A stretch of 37,288 nucleotides of DNA from Verrucomicrobiota bacterium (GTDB lineage Bacteria > Verrucomicrobiota > Verrucomicrobiia > CAIQCK01): the NCBI GenBank assembly GCA_016219905.1, contig JACRKA010000390.1:1-37288 (forward strand), in the 5' to 3' direction. The first letter of the stretch is position 1. Every line of letters begins with the position of its first letter. The translations under genes and the position numbers were made by a program. Shown here in pieces: positions 7,832 through 16,592 of the stretch. Below the pieces are notes generated by a model that saw only the letters and a program-made list of their open reading frames with translations, was not told the DNA's origin and did not search any database.

Positions 7832-8854
7832 ATGATGACGCCGCGAACCATGTCCGCTCCAGAAGCCACCAATCCGCCACCCTCCCGGACGCCCGAGGTT
7901 TCAGTTGTGATCCCGGTGTTCAACGAAGCTGAAGGGCTGCCGCTGCTGTGGACCGCGCTCTCGGAAACCCTCAGCCGGATCAGCGTCACCTGGGAAGTCA
8001 TTTTCGTGGACGACGGCAGTTCCGATGGATCGTGGGAGATTCTTTCAGGCCTTCGCAGGACTGAGCCACGGGTCAAAGCTCTGCGCCTTTCCCGGAACTT
8101 CGGCCATCAAATCGCGCTCACGGCCGGCCTGGAAGCCGCCACCGGCGCCGCAGTGATCACGATGGACGCCGACCTGCAACATCCGCCGTCGCTGGTCCCC
8201 GAGTTGTTGCGGCGCTGGCGGGAAGGCTATGACGTGGTTTACACCGTTCGCCAGGACACCGCGGATGCCTCGGCCTTCAAGCGGCTCACATCGAAAGTGT
8301 TTTATTGGATCATCAACCGCGCCGGCCGCATCCACATCGAGCCTAACGCCGCAGACTTCCGGTTGCTCGACCGCAAGGTGGTTGACGCCCTTCGCCTGAT
8401 GCCCGAACGCAGGCGTTTCCTGCGCGGCCTGGTCAGTTGGATGGGTTACCGGCAGACGGCGCTGCCTTATAAGGCGCCTCCGCGCGCTGCCGGTCACACC
8501 AAGTATTCCATCCACCGCATGGCCCGTCTCGCCATGGACGCCGTTCTCTCGTTCTCAACGCTGCCCTTGCGCATGGCGTTCTACCTCGGCAGCCTCCTGG
8601 CGCTGGCCAGCATGATCTACCTCGGCTACGTGCTCGCCCTCGTGATTTTCACCGACCGCGCCGTTCCGGGCTGGAGTTCGATCATCGCCGTCCTCCTGCT
8701 CTTCGGCTCCTTTCAACTGGTGGTGCTCGGCCTCATCGGCGAATACATCGCCCGCATCTACGAAGAAACCCGGCAACGGCCCCTCTATCTGGTGGCCGAG
8801 CGGCTCGATGGCCATGAGCGGCCGGCGGACAACCGTCCGCCAAGCTCTCTCTGA
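7832..8854 (+). CDS. Glycosyltransferase family 2, polyprenyl-phosphate (DPM1/GtrB-like) type, with two C-terminal TM helices
   Basis: 340 residues. The catalytic domain begins VSVVIPVFNEAEGLP, with VIFVDDGSSDGSWEIL, the acidic ITMDADLQHPP motif and the RNFGHQIALTAG segment typical of dolichol/undecaprenyl-phosphate glycosyltransferases. Two hydrophobic helices near the C-terminus (around MAFYLGSLLALASMIYLGYV and IIAVLLLFGSFQLVVLGLIG) match GtrB/ArnC-like proteins. ATGs at 7832, 7835 and 7850 are possible; the open frame before 7832 overlaps the GT4 gene and looks non-coding. A likely job is to load a sugar onto undecaprenyl phosphate for a GT-C enzyme, and a candidate GT-C gene lies two genes downstream. 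Confidence 0.92.
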   Translation: MMTPRTMSAPEATNPPPSRTPEVSVVIPVFNEAEGLPLLWTALSETLSRISVTWEVIFVDDGSSDGSWEILSGLRRTEPRVKALRLSRNFGHQIALTAGLEAATGAAVITMDADLQHPPSLVPELLRRWREGYDVVYTVRQDTADASAFKRLTSKVFYWIINRAGRIHIEPNAADFRLLDRKVVDALRLMPERRRFLRGLVSWMGYRQTALPYKAPPRAAGHTKYSIHRMARLAMDAVLSFSTLPLRMAFYLGSLLALASMIYLGYVLALVIFTDRAVPGWSSIIAVLLLFGSFQLVVLGLIGEYIARIYEETRQRPLYLVAERLDGHERPADNRPPSSL

Positions 8855-8995
8855 GCGTGTCCGGTTGCTGCATGCCCGCCTGGTCCATCGAATCTGGAGT
8901 TGAACGGCTGCGCGACTTGGGCCAGTGTTTTCCACAATAAGAAGCATGAGCAATCCCCTGTCATACCCGGCAGCCACCCACCCGGTCGCATCCGC

Positions 8996-9691
8996 ATGAG
9001 AACCATTGGCGAGAAAGAATACAGCCACGAGCTGCTTGGCGACCGGTTTCAGAGCGCACTGTCGGACCACGACACGCGCCGCCGGGTGGAGGTGCTGGTG
9101 GATGAGTTTCTGACGGATGAGATGATCGGCGGCAAGCGGGTGCTGGACGTGGGCTGCGGGCTGGGTTTCTTCAGCGAGCGATTGGTCCAACGCGGGGCGC
9201 ATGTCACCGCTTGCGACATCGGCCCCGGCCTGGTCCAGAGGACGCGCCAACGGGTTGGCTGCGAGGCGGTGGTGGCCGATGCGCTGACTCTGGAGGAGCG
9301 GTTTGGCAGCGGCGTGTTTGACGTCGTGGTGTCTTCCGAGTGCATCGAACACACGCCGGACCCGGCTGGCTGCGTCGCGCAAATGGCCCGCGTCCTGCGC
9401 CCGGGTGGCCGCCTGTCCTTTAGCACGCCCAATCAAGTGTGGGCGCCCGTCGTGCGGCTGGCCACGCGGCTGAAGCTGCGCCCGTTTAATGGGCTGGAGA
9501 ACTTCAGTTCATGGGGGAACCTGCGCAGGACGCTGGCGGATCAGGGGCTGGTTCTGGAGCAAGAGAAAGGCCTGCACTTGTTTCCGTTTCAACTGCCCCT
9601 GCATGGCCTCTCCACCTGGTGCGACAATCATCTGCAAGCGTTGCGGGGCGTGATGATCAACATCTGCCTGCTCTGTCGCAAAGCCGGCTGA
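8996..9691 (+). CDS. Class I SAM-dependent methyltransferase (UbiG/Methyltransf_11-like)
   Basis: 231 residues from the chosen ATG (MRTIGEKEYSHELLG). The SAM-binding motif I VLDVGCGLGFFS is at residues 49-60, followed by VTACDIGPG, DVVVSSECIEHTPDP and VLRPGGRLSFSTPN, the standard order for this fold. An in-frame ATG at 8900 would add 32 residues with no family resemblance, so the later start is preferred. It lies between the DPM1-like GT2 and the GT-C-like gene, so it probably methylates a sugar or a glycan end; capping by methylation to control chain length is a known use of such enzymes, but this is inference. Confidence 0.87.
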   Translation: MRTIGEKEYSHELLGDRFQSALSDHDTRRRVEVLVDEFLTDEMIGGKRVLDVGCGLGFFSERLVQRGAHVTACDIGPGLVQRTRQRVGCEAVVADALTLEERFGSGVFDVVVSSECIEHTPDPAGCVAQMARVLRPGGRLSFSTPNQVWAPVVRLATRLKLRPFNGLENFSSWGNLRRTLADQGLVLEQEKGLHLFPFQLPLHGLSTWCDNHLQALRGVMINICLLCRKAG

Positions 9692-9725
9692 TCATGACGC
9701 CGGCGATCCGCCAGTCCATCCGAGC

Positions 9726-11420
9726 GTGAACCCCAATCTCCTAACACGCCTGGGATTGCTGCTCATCGGTCTTGTCTTTTACGGCGGCGCGCTTTGGGAT
9801 CCAGCGTGGTCCACGGTGGACGACGGTCAACTCCTGAGCAATGCCCAAGCCGCCCGCTCGCGTCTTGCCGCGGGCGACTGGTCGGTGGACACCTTCAACA
9901 GCCCGTTCTCCGGCCATGGGCGCTTCCGCCCCAGCCTGATCGCCTTCAAAGTCATCGAGTGCGCGTTGTTCAACTACAACCCCTGGTTGCACCACATGGC
10001 GCATGTGCTGGTGATGCTTGGCGTCTGCCAACTGTTGTTCTCCATCGCCTGGCGCGCCACGGCATCGCACGGCGCATCCACTCTCACGGTGCTGGTTTTC
10101 CTGTTCGCCTCGCCCAATGTCGAGAATTGGTTCCGGCTGACGATGGACGAGTTCTATGTGAGTTCGCTCACGGTGGCATCGCTCTGGTGCCTGACCTGGG
10201 CGTTCGAGTTGCCCCCGGCAGCGAAGGCGCGCCGCGCCGCCGGGCTGGCGGCCGCGGCGATGTTGCTGGTGCCCAGTTATCTGGCGAAAGAAACCAGCGT
10301 GGCACTGATGGGCCTGGCGGGGGCGATTTGGCTTGCCTGCTGGCGGAACGCCGGCGGCTTGCTTGCCCGGCGGAATCTGGCGCTGAGCGCCGGCTATCTG
10401 GCCGCGCACGGCGCGATTTTTGTGATGTGGCTGCTGGCGCGGCAAGCCGCGGCGGTGGCAGCGATCCATGAAGGCGTTTACAGTTCCGGTTATCAGGTCT
10501 CGGCGAGTGTGATGATTTCAACTGCGGTGAAGTATGCCGATGTGGTCTGGAACGGCTGTCAATTGCTCTTTCCCGTCGCGCTCGTTTTCCTGTTGTGGCG
10601 GCTCTCGCGCTGGCTGCGCGGCCGACGCGAACTGGACGCGCGGGACGGCTGGGCCTTTGTGGGCCTGTGCTGGTTTGGCTCGATCCTGGCAGTCCTGTTG
10701 CCGTGGAAATCGCCCTTGGCACGTTACCTGGGATCGGGCCAGCCCGGCCTGGCATTGTTGGTTGGCATCATGACGTGGACGCTGCTGGAGCAGGCAGGTT
10801 CCGCCGTGGGCGCCACACGGAATTGGCGGTGGCGCGCGATCCGATGGCTGGTGCTGGGAAACCTGGCATTGCTTCCGGTCATCGCACTGGTCCGGAACTA
10901 TAACTACTTCGTTTTCCGGCACGACTTCGACCGGGCTGCGTTCGGCGTTATTGAGACGCTGGCCGCGCAGGCGCCCGCCCGCGTGCGGCTCTACATGGAC
11001 CTGCCGGCTGAAGAGCCATTCTATTTCACGGAAATCCCGCTACTGCTGCGGGTTCTTTTCGGCCGCGATGATTTCGAGCAATTCAACTTCAACGGCCCCA
11101 GCCGCCCCGAGCCGCGGCCGGGCGACTACTTGCTGTTGTTCGCCCGCGAAGGGTCTCCGCGCGGGACAGAGATCACGTTGCATCCCTCTTTCCACGACAG
11201 GACGCTGCGGCATTGGGGCGACCGGCTGGGTCTGGTGCGGGAGATCCGATATGACCGTCGCCTGCTCAATGCGTATCCCGACGCTCCCCTCGTCAACACT
11301 GTCGCCCGGCTGGGCATCAAACTGCCCGATTACCTTGGCCTGAAGGCCGGCCAGCGTCGCGCTCTCTTTGCCTGCGAGCGTTCCTTGGTGGAATGGCGCA
11401 TCTACCGGTTCGAAAGATGA
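9726..11420 (+). CDS. Polytopic membrane protein, GT-C glycosyltransferase-like
   Basis: 564 residues with a GTG start. About ten hydrophobic segments, beginning with LLLIGLVFYGGALW, are followed by a soluble C-terminal domain of roughly 170 residues. The first loop is acidic (WSTVDDGQLLSNAQAARS), where GT-C enzymes keep their catalytic Asp/Glu, and RFRPSLIAFKVIECAL and WFRLTMDEFYVSS resemble the periplasmic loops of GT39/GT83-type or related uncharacterised proteins. It ends ERSLVEWRIYRFER. That tail recurs in a fragment at 13168-13272, so a paralogue once existed. The preceding DPM1-like GT2 could supply its lipid-linked donor. The family is assigned by topology and is not certain. Confidence 0.75.
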   Translation: MNPNLLTRLGLLLIGLVFYGGALWDPAWSTVDDGQLLSNAQAARSRLAAGDWSVDTFNSPFSGHGRFRPSLIAFKVIECALFNYNPWLHHMAHVLVMLGVCQLLFSIAWRATASHGASTLTVLVFLFASPNVENWFRLTMDEFYVSSLTVASLWCLTWAFELPPAAKARRAAGLAAAAMLLVPSYLAKETSVALMGLAGAIWLACWRNAGGLLARRNLALSAGYLAAHGAIFVMWLLARQAAAVAAIHEGVYSSGYQVSASVMISTAVKYADVVWNGCQLLFPVALVFLLWRLSRWLRGRRELDARDGWAFVGLCWFGSILAVLLPWKSPLARYLGSGQPGLALLVGIMTWTLLEQAGSAVGATRNWRWRAIRWLVLGNLALLPVIALVRNYNYFVFRHDFDRAAFGVIETLAAQAPARVRLYMDLPAEEPFYFTEIPLLLRVLFGRDDFEQFNFNGPSRPEPRPGDYLLLFAREGSPRGTEITLHPSFHDRTLRHWGDRLGLVREIRYDRRLLNAYPDAPLVNTVARLGIKLPDYLGLKAGQRRALFACERSLVEWRIYRFER

Positions 11421-11602
11421 GCATCCTGCCTTCGCAGCGCGCCGGCGATTCCCGGCTGCACCGCGCATCGGTGGCTGGAGGCCCGGCTTCAGGAAGAGCT
11501 TCAGCACAAAGACGCAGTGACCCTTCGTTCTGCCGCGCCGCCGCAGGCGTGAGAATCTGTTGTTGAACCTCGCGGCAGTTTCCGCCAGACTTTCTCACCG
11601 CA

Positions 11603-13105
11603 ATGCAGAGCAATTTTCGTTCGTATCGGTATGGGCAGATCCTCTCCGGGATTGAATACAATCCCCGGCTGTTTCTCTACCTGCTCATCGCCGCCTTGAC
11701 GTTTATCTTCGCCTACCAGTTCGCGAACCAGATCACCTCCGAATGGGTGAAGTCGGCGGTGGGTTTCGTGGGCCTGCTGGTGGTTGCCGCCGTGCTCACC
11801 TGGCCCTACCAGGCGATTTTTTTCTACGCGGCACTGGCGGGATCCATGAACGGTTTCGGTCGCGGCGAGACGATTTTGGGCCTGGGCGGCGCCTTGGTGT
11901 ATCCGGCCGACGTGTTTCTGGGCGCCTTCATCGTGCTCGAGTTTTTCCGGGGCTGCATGAGGCGGACGCACATTTATTGTTCCACTGACCGGTGGATGCT
12001 GGTCTATCTCTTGTGGGCCGTCGTCTGCACCGTCCGCGGCATCCCGACCTACGGCAACTCGGCGGTGGGCGAGGCGCGGGATTTTCTCCATCCGCTCGCC
12101 TATTTCGTGACGACCCATTACATCACACGCCACGAGCAGATCCCCTCCGTGATGAAGTGGCTCAAGTGGACTTGCATCTTCACCACAGTGGCCTGGGTCT
12201 GCCGTCTCGCGATAGGCGGATTCATGCCGCGTGTCTCTGGGGGATTCATCCTGCTGGCCGCAGGCATGAGCGTGGTTGCCCTCGGTGTCCTGCTCGGGCG
12301 TGACCATATCATCCGGCACCGAAAGCTGGCGACGGCGGCCCTGTTGTTCATGGTATCCTTCATCATCCTCAGTCTTGGCCGCGCCCACATTGCAGCTCTC
12401 TTTGCGGTAATCCCTTTCCTGCTTTGGATCGGCCGCCGCTACTTTTTCCAGAGCATCGCCCTCGGCGCGATTGCCGCGGTGTTTGTCGTGGGTTTCATCG
12501 GATGGCTAAGCTCACAGGTGGGCATGGAACTTTGGGACGTCTTCGTCAAGAAATGGTCCGGGCTGATCAACCCCAGTGCGGATCCGACAGGCCAGTGGCG
12601 CATCTACAGTTATATCTGGGAAATGGAGAAGGTATTCTCCAATCCCTTCTGGGTTCTGATCGGCCAGGGCTTCGGCGGGTATTACGAATGGTATTTCAAC
12701 CTGATGGACGAGCCGATTCGCACCGCACCGCACAGTATTTTCATCATCTTGTGGTCCAAGATGGGCCTGCTGGGCCTGATCCTGCATTGTTGCGTCTTCG
12801 GGTCGTTTTACCGCCAAGGATTCAGCTTCCTGCAACGCGCCACGGACAAGTTTCAGCGCTCCATCATGATGATCCTGATGCTGGCGGTATTTCAGATCAT
12901 CGTCTATCAAGTCTCCGCCGGCCTTCCGCTCTTCACGTGGGTCATCATGGGGATTGGAACTCTATTGCCCAGGCTGTGGGCGCAATCCTCCACCGGCGCG
13001 CCCGCCCTCCGCTCCAACTCATCCTCCCCGCGCGGAATGCCGGCCAGCACTGAGCGATTCCGCCCCTCGCTCGCCCCGACTGCACGAACCAGCCGGGCTT
13101 CATGA
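11603..13105 (+). CDS. O-antigen ligase/polymerase-like membrane protein
   Basis: 500 residues with about eleven hydrophobic segments. The central region IILSLGRAHIAALFAVIPFL and the long loop with VLIGQGFGGYYEWYF and RTAPHSIFIILWSKMG follow the Wzy_C/WaaL pattern (a G-x-G before a His-containing periplasmic motif). Such proteins transfer or polymerise lipid-linked glycans on the periplasmic side. The last 40 or so residues, rich in Ser, Pro, Arg and Ala, look unlike the rest and may be read-through into former intergenic or deleted sequence. The stop overlaps by 4 bp with a small ORF that carries a paralogous gene tail. A 182-bp spacer with nothing recognisable separates it from the previous gene. 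Confidence 0.82.
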   Translation: MQSNFRSYRYGQILSGIEYNPRLFLYLLIAALTFIFAYQFANQITSEWVKSAVGFVGLLVVAAVLTWPYQAIFFYAALAGSMNGFGRGETILGLGGALVYPADVFLGAFIVLEFFRGCMRRTHIYCSTDRWMLVYLLWAVVCTVRGIPTYGNSAVGEARDFLHPLAYFVTTHYITRHEQIPSVMKWLKWTCIFTTVAWVCRLAIGGFMPRVSGGFILLAAGMSVVALGVLLGRDHIIRHRKLATAALLFMVSFIILSLGRAHIAALFAVIPFLLWIGRRYFFQSIALGAIAAVFVVGFIGWLSSQVGMELWDVFVKKWSGLINPSADPTGQWRIYSYIWEMEKVFSNPFWVLIGQGFGGYYEWYFNLMDEPIRTAPHSIFIILWSKMGLLGLILHCCVFGSFYRQGFSFLQRATDKFQRSIMMILMLAVFQIIVYQVSAGLPLFTWVIMGIGTLLPRLWAQSSTGAPALRSNSSSPRGMPASTERFRPSLAPTARTSRAS

Positions 13106-13272
13106 AACCACGCGTTACCGGCTGGCGTGCGCTCCTTTTCGCGGCGGGCTTCGCCACTGACGCGGGAGTCCTGCTGCCTGACTGCCCCGGCATGCAGACC
13201 GGCCACCAGCGCCCGCTTTTCACATGGGAACGGTCGCTGGCTAAGTGGCGCATCTACCGTTTCGAACGATGA
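13102..13272 (+). pseudogene. 56-codon ORF ending in a C-terminal stub of a GT-C-like gene paralogue
   Basis: Begins with an ATG overlapping the ligase stop (ATGA). From 13168 to the stop its 34 codons align with the C-terminus of the GT-C-like protein encoded at 9726-11420: LPD, ERSL and an identical final WRIYRFER are shared, about 20 of 34 residues. The nucleotide differences are largely at synonymous third positions, so the lost copy had diverged as a working gene before most of it was deleted. The first 22 codons have no recognisable origin. Its TGA in turn overlaps an ATG at 13269 in frame with the following methyltransferase. It could still be translated as a short peptide, but no function is suggested. 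Confidence 0.7.
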
Positions 13273-13355
13273 CCAACCCCGCCCTGCGGGACTTGACTCC
13301 ACCCTGCCCGTCTGGCACACAAACCTCAGCGCCCCATTTCCAGAGTGAAACATCC

Positions 13356-14042
13356 ATGAAAGAGTTCCTCCGCAACCTTCATCTGAACACCGGCTTCAAG
13401 CGCAGAATCCTGATGCACCGGATCACCGAGGTCTTCATCAGTTCCTTCATCACACCGCACCGGCTCCGGTTGAGGCCGGTGCCGCTGGCGTCGCTGGCCA
13501 CCAACCCGGACACGCAGATCGTCCTCACCAACCTGCCGATGAACCGGAACGATTCCCCCTACGACGACGTCGCGCCGGTGTGCCTGTTGGCCGTCTCGAA
13601 GCAAGCCCGGCGGGTCCTGGAGATCGGCACCTGCCGCGGCAGGACCACACTTTCGCTCGCGCTCAACCTGCCGTCAGCCGCCATCGTGACCTACGATATT
13701 GATCCCAACGCCGGCGCCTACCTCCGCGGCCATCCGCTGGCGGCGCGGATCGAGATGCGCGTGAAGGACATCCACACCGACGTCGCGAGACTCCGCAGCG
13801 AACCGCCTTACGATTTCATCTACGTGGACGGCGATCACATGGGCGAGAATCCCCGCCGCGACTCCGAGCTGGCGTTCAGTCTCCTGGCCCCCAAAGGCAT
13901 GATCGTCTGGCACGACTACGCCAACTGGGGTTGGGCGCTGGGACTGAACACCGTTCCCGAAACTCTCGCCGAGTTTGCCAGGACCCGCGACATCGTCGCC
14001 ATCGAACGCACCGTCCTGGCGGCGTATCAGGGCACGGCCTGA
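13356..14042 (+). CDS. Class I SAM-dependent methyltransferase (Methyltransf_24-like)
   Basis: 228 residues from the ATG at 13356 (MKEFLRNLHLNTGFK). SAM motif I VLEIGTCRGRTTLSLA begins near residue 87, then IVTYDIDPNAG, and YDFIYVDGDHMGENPRRDSE with GMIVWHDYANWGW, the signature of the Methyltransf_24/cephalosporin-hydroxylase-like group found in glycan loci. An alternative start at 13269 overlaps the stop of the upstream stub (ATGA) and would add 29 residues of unrelated composition; if that stub replaced a full gene, coupling there may be real. It probably modifies a sugar of the locus product. The next gene starts 16 bp downstream. Confidence 0.83.
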   Translation: MKEFLRNLHLNTGFKRRILMHRITEVFISSFITPHRLRLRPVPLASLATNPDTQIVLTNLPMNRNDSPYDDVAPVCLLAVSKQARRVLEIGTCRGRTTLSLALNLPSAAIVTYDIDPNAGAYLRGHPLAARIEMRVKDIHTDVARLRSEPPYDFIYVDGDHMGENPRRDSELAFSLLAPKGMIVWHDYANWGWALGLNTVPETLAEFARTRDIVAIERTVLAAYQGTA

Positions 14043-14058
14043 CGCGCCGCGCACACGG

Positions 14059-15507
14059 ATGACCACCGACCGCACCCACCACCGCCCCAGCCACGTGTTG
14101 ATCCTGGGCGCCGGCCCCGCCGGCCTCGGCGCCGCCTACGAACTCTCGCGCCACGACGTCCCGTGCACCGTCGTTGACAAGAACGATATCCCCGGCGGCC
14201 TGTCCCGGACGCTGACCTACCAGGGTTTCCGCTTCGATGTCGGCCCGCACCGCTTCTACACCAAGAACGAAACCGTCAACCGCTTCTGGCACGAAGTGCT
14301 CGGCCCGGACTTCATCCGCGTGCCGCGCCTCACCCGCATCTACTACCGCGACCGCTTTTTCCACTACCCGCTCAAGCCGCTCAACGCGCTGGCCGGACTC
14401 GGCGTGGGACGTTCCGCGGCGGCGTTTGCCAGCTATCTCCACGCGCGGCTGTTCCAACGCCGCCTGGAGGCGAAGTCCTATGAAGAATGGATCACCATCC
14501 ACTTCGGCCGCCGCCTCTACGAAGCCTTCTTCAAGACCTACACGGAAAAGGTCTGGGGCATCCCTTGCTCCCAGATCGGCGCGGAGTGGGCGGCCCAGCG
14601 CATCCGCGGGCTGAACCTCTGGCAGGCCGTCAAGGACGCCCTCTTCGGCAACAGCGGCAGGATCCGCACGCTGACCAACCATTTCCACTACCCGCGCCAC
14701 GGCGCCGGCATGCTTTACGAGAAACTGACCGACTCCATCCGCAAGGCCGGCAACGAGGTCCATTTCAACACCCGGGTCGAAGCCATCACCCGCGAAGGCA
14801 ATGTCGTCACCGGTGTCCGCTGCTCCGGCGGCCGCAACTTCGCCGTCGGGCCGGCCGCCCATGTGCTCTCCAGCATCCCCCTCACAGAATTCGTCGCCGA
14901 CCTCACCCCGCCCCCGCCCGCCGGCATCCTGGATGCCGCTGGCCGGATGCGATACCGCGACCACATCACGGTCAACCTCCTCTACCACGGCGAGAATCCG
15001 TTCCCCGACAACTGGATCTACGTCCACTCCCCCGACGTGCGGATGGCGCGGCTGACCAACTACGCCAACTTCAGCCCCGGCATGGCGCCCTCGCCCGAAG
15101 ACCACGGGCTGGGCGTCGAGTATTTCTGCTTCCGTGAGGACGCCATCTGGCAGATGAACAACGACGACCTCATCCGGCTCGCCGTCGAGGAACTCAGCCG
15201 CATGCGCCTTATCAAGCCTAAGAACGTCCGCGGCGGCTTCGTCATCCGCGAAAACGATTCCTACCCGGTCTATTACACCGGCTTCCGGCCCTGCTACGAC
15301 ACGCTCAAGCAATACGCGCAGTCCCTCGCCAATGTGCAGATGATCGGCCGCGGCGGCATGTTCAAATACAACAACCAGGACCACGCCACCCTCTCCGGCA
15401 TCCTCGCCGCCCGCAACCTCCTCGGTGAATCCCACGACCCTTGGGAGATCAACGCCGAGGACGAATACCTCGAAGAACACCGAGGCGACAGCTCCCCGAC
15501 CAAGTAG
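14059..15507 (+). CDS. FAD-dependent NAD(P)-binding oxidoreductase, UDP-galactopyranose-mutase/protoporphyrinogen-oxidase-like
   Basis: 482 residues. The ADP-binding fold VLILGAGPAGLGAAYELS starts near residue 13 with GxGxxG at 17-22; then GGLSRTLTYQGFRFDVGPHR and KVWGIPCSQIGAEWA follow. The C-terminal FAD contact GRGGMFKYNNQDHATLSG is intact. Members of this group sit in polysaccharide loci and are annotated loosely as protoporphyrinogen oxidase or UDP-galactopyranose mutase; the substrate is not established. A start 28 codons earlier would overlap the methyltransferase and lacks family similarity. It is the last plus-strand gene of the locus and converges on the SGNH-like gene with a 14-bp gap. 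Confidence 0.87.
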   Translation: MTTDRTHHRPSHVLILGAGPAGLGAAYELSRHDVPCTVVDKNDIPGGLSRTLTYQGFRFDVGPHRFYTKNETVNRFWHEVLGPDFIRVPRLTRIYYRDRFFHYPLKPLNALAGLGVGRSAAAFASYLHARLFQRRLEAKSYEEWITIHFGRRLYEAFFKTYTEKVWGIPCSQIGAEWAAQRIRGLNLWQAVKDALFGNSGRIRTLTNHFHYPRHGAGMLYEKLTDSIRKAGNEVHFNTRVEAITREGNVVTGVRCSGGRNFAVGPAAHVLSSIPLTEFVADLTPPPPAGILDAAGRMRYRDHITVNLLYHGENPFPDNWIYVHSPDVRMARLTNYANFSPGMAPSPEDHGLGVEYFCFREDAIWQMNNDDLIRLAVEELSRMRLIKPKNVRGGFVIRENDSYPVYYTGFRPCYDTLKQYAQSLANVQMIGRGGMFKYNNQDHATLSGILAARNLLGESHDPWEINAEDEYLEEHRGDSSPTK

Positions 15508-15521
15508 CTACCGCCCGCCGC

Positions 15522-16592
15522 TTACGGGAACAGGCCCCGCTTGCGCAACTCGGCCGCGAACGCCCTGGTGAAGCGCTGAGCATCGCGATGCTCCAGGTGC
15601 GACCCCTCGCCGCATTGTATCCCGGCCAGTTCCGGCACGTCCTTGAAGTGAACCGCCGGCATGGACACACTGCGGCTCAGCACATCCCAGTATCGCGCCC
15701 GCGGCCACGCCTGCGCCTCGGCCTCATACAAAGCGCCCGACGACACCATCCGCAGGAACACCACCCTGCCGCCACGCGCCTTCAACCGCTGCACGCATCG
15801 CTCCAGTTCCTCGCAACGCCGCGCAAGCTCCGCCTCGCCGATCGGCGGGCCCATCGCCCGCAGCCCCTTCAACCAATGCGCCTCGCCGCGGTCCGCGTCC
15901 ACCCGCGCCGCCTCGAACAGCATGAAACGATCCGGCCGCAACCGATAACCCCCCGGCACCGGCAGCCGCCGCTTCTCGACCAGATTTCGCAACAGGGACG
16001 TCGGCGTGACCTCCATCACCTCCAACACCAGCCTCTGCTGGAACTGTATCCGCAACCACGTCTCGATGTCTGACACCCACGCGCGGTGCCGGCAAAACTC
16101 CAGCCACTGCACCGGCTGCGCCTCCGCGGGATGCGGGCCGAAAATGGTCATCGGATGCAGCTCGCAGATCAGGTCGCCGACAAACGCCGGGTCCGCCGCG
16201 AAATCCCTGAACACGGGCACTGGCGACGACCCGCGGATCGCGAGCTGGAAGAACTTCCTCTCCGGGATCACTTCCTCCATCACCTTCGGGTCCAGCCCGA
16301 GCAGCGCCCGCGAAGTCCCGATGATCACCACCGCGCCGCGCCCCGCCCGGATCGCGCGCTCGCGCTGGAGCGCCCACAACTCCGCCCGGTCCCGGACGTC
16401 CGGTTCAAATCCCCGCGACCGCCACAACTGCTCATACCCGACAAGCGCCGCCACCGCCAGCACCAGCGCCACGCACCACGTCCGCAGCCACGGCCCATCC
16501 ACTTCGGGCAATGGCAGCACCGAACCGGGTTCCGGCTTGGACGGATTAGAATTGGAAGTAGATGAACGCACGATCTTCTCCGGGAGTGACAA
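15522..16592 (-). CDS. SGNH-like membrane-anchored protein, MBOAT partner
   Basis: 356 residues. A Pro/Ser-rich cytoplasmic leader is followed by one TM helix (about 38-54, TWCVALVLAVAALVGYE) and a periplasmic domain that contains AVVIIGTSRALLGLDP, the Ser-containing block I expected of SGNH/DltD/AlgJ-type proteins. A C-terminal GSHLEHRDAQRFT segment may carry the His. It overlaps the 3' end of the MBOAT gene by 47 bp, so the two are co-transcribed. Known MBOAT systems pair a membrane acyl-exporter with a periplasmic transferase or esterase, and this pair fits that plan. The fold is inferred from a short motif plus context. Confidence 0.72.
   Translation of the reverse strand: MSLPEKIVRSSTSNSNPSKPEPGSVLPLPEVDGPWLRTWCVALVLAVAALVGYEQLWRSRGFEPDVRDRAELWALQRERAIRAGRGAVVIIGTSRALLGLDPKVMEEVIPERKFFQLAIRGSSPVPVFRDFAADPAFVGDLICELHPMTIFGPHPAEAQPVQWLEFCRHRAWVSDIETWLRIQFQQRLVLEVMEVTPTSLLRNLVEKRRLPVPGGYRLRPDRFMLFEAARVDADRGEAHWLKGLRAMGPPIGEAELARRCEELERCVQRLKARGGRVVFLRMVSSGALYEAEAQAWPRARYWDVLSRSVSMPAVHFKDVPELAGIQCGEGSHLEHRDAQRFTRAFAAELRKRGLFP

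Noticed and set aside
4387-8076. Very long minus-strand open frame (over 1200 codons) antisense to asnB and two glycosyltransferases
   Set aside because: It mirrors the codon-position GC bias of the real plus-strand genes, shows no domain and has a low-complexity composition.
8872-8999. Two tiny ORFs before the first methyltransferase, one ending in an ATGA overlap with its start
   Set aside because: 22 and 17 codons with no recognisable similarity; an ATGA by chance is common.
11417-11566. Short ORF starting in an ATGA overlap with the end of the GT-C-like gene
   Set aside because: About 49 codons of Ser/Ala/Arg-rich peptide with no family features; probably non-coding spacer.
13876-15480. 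Minus-strand open frame of about 534 codons over the FAD oxidoreductase gene
   Set aside because: Antisense shadow; the plus-strand product has clear FAD-binding motifs.
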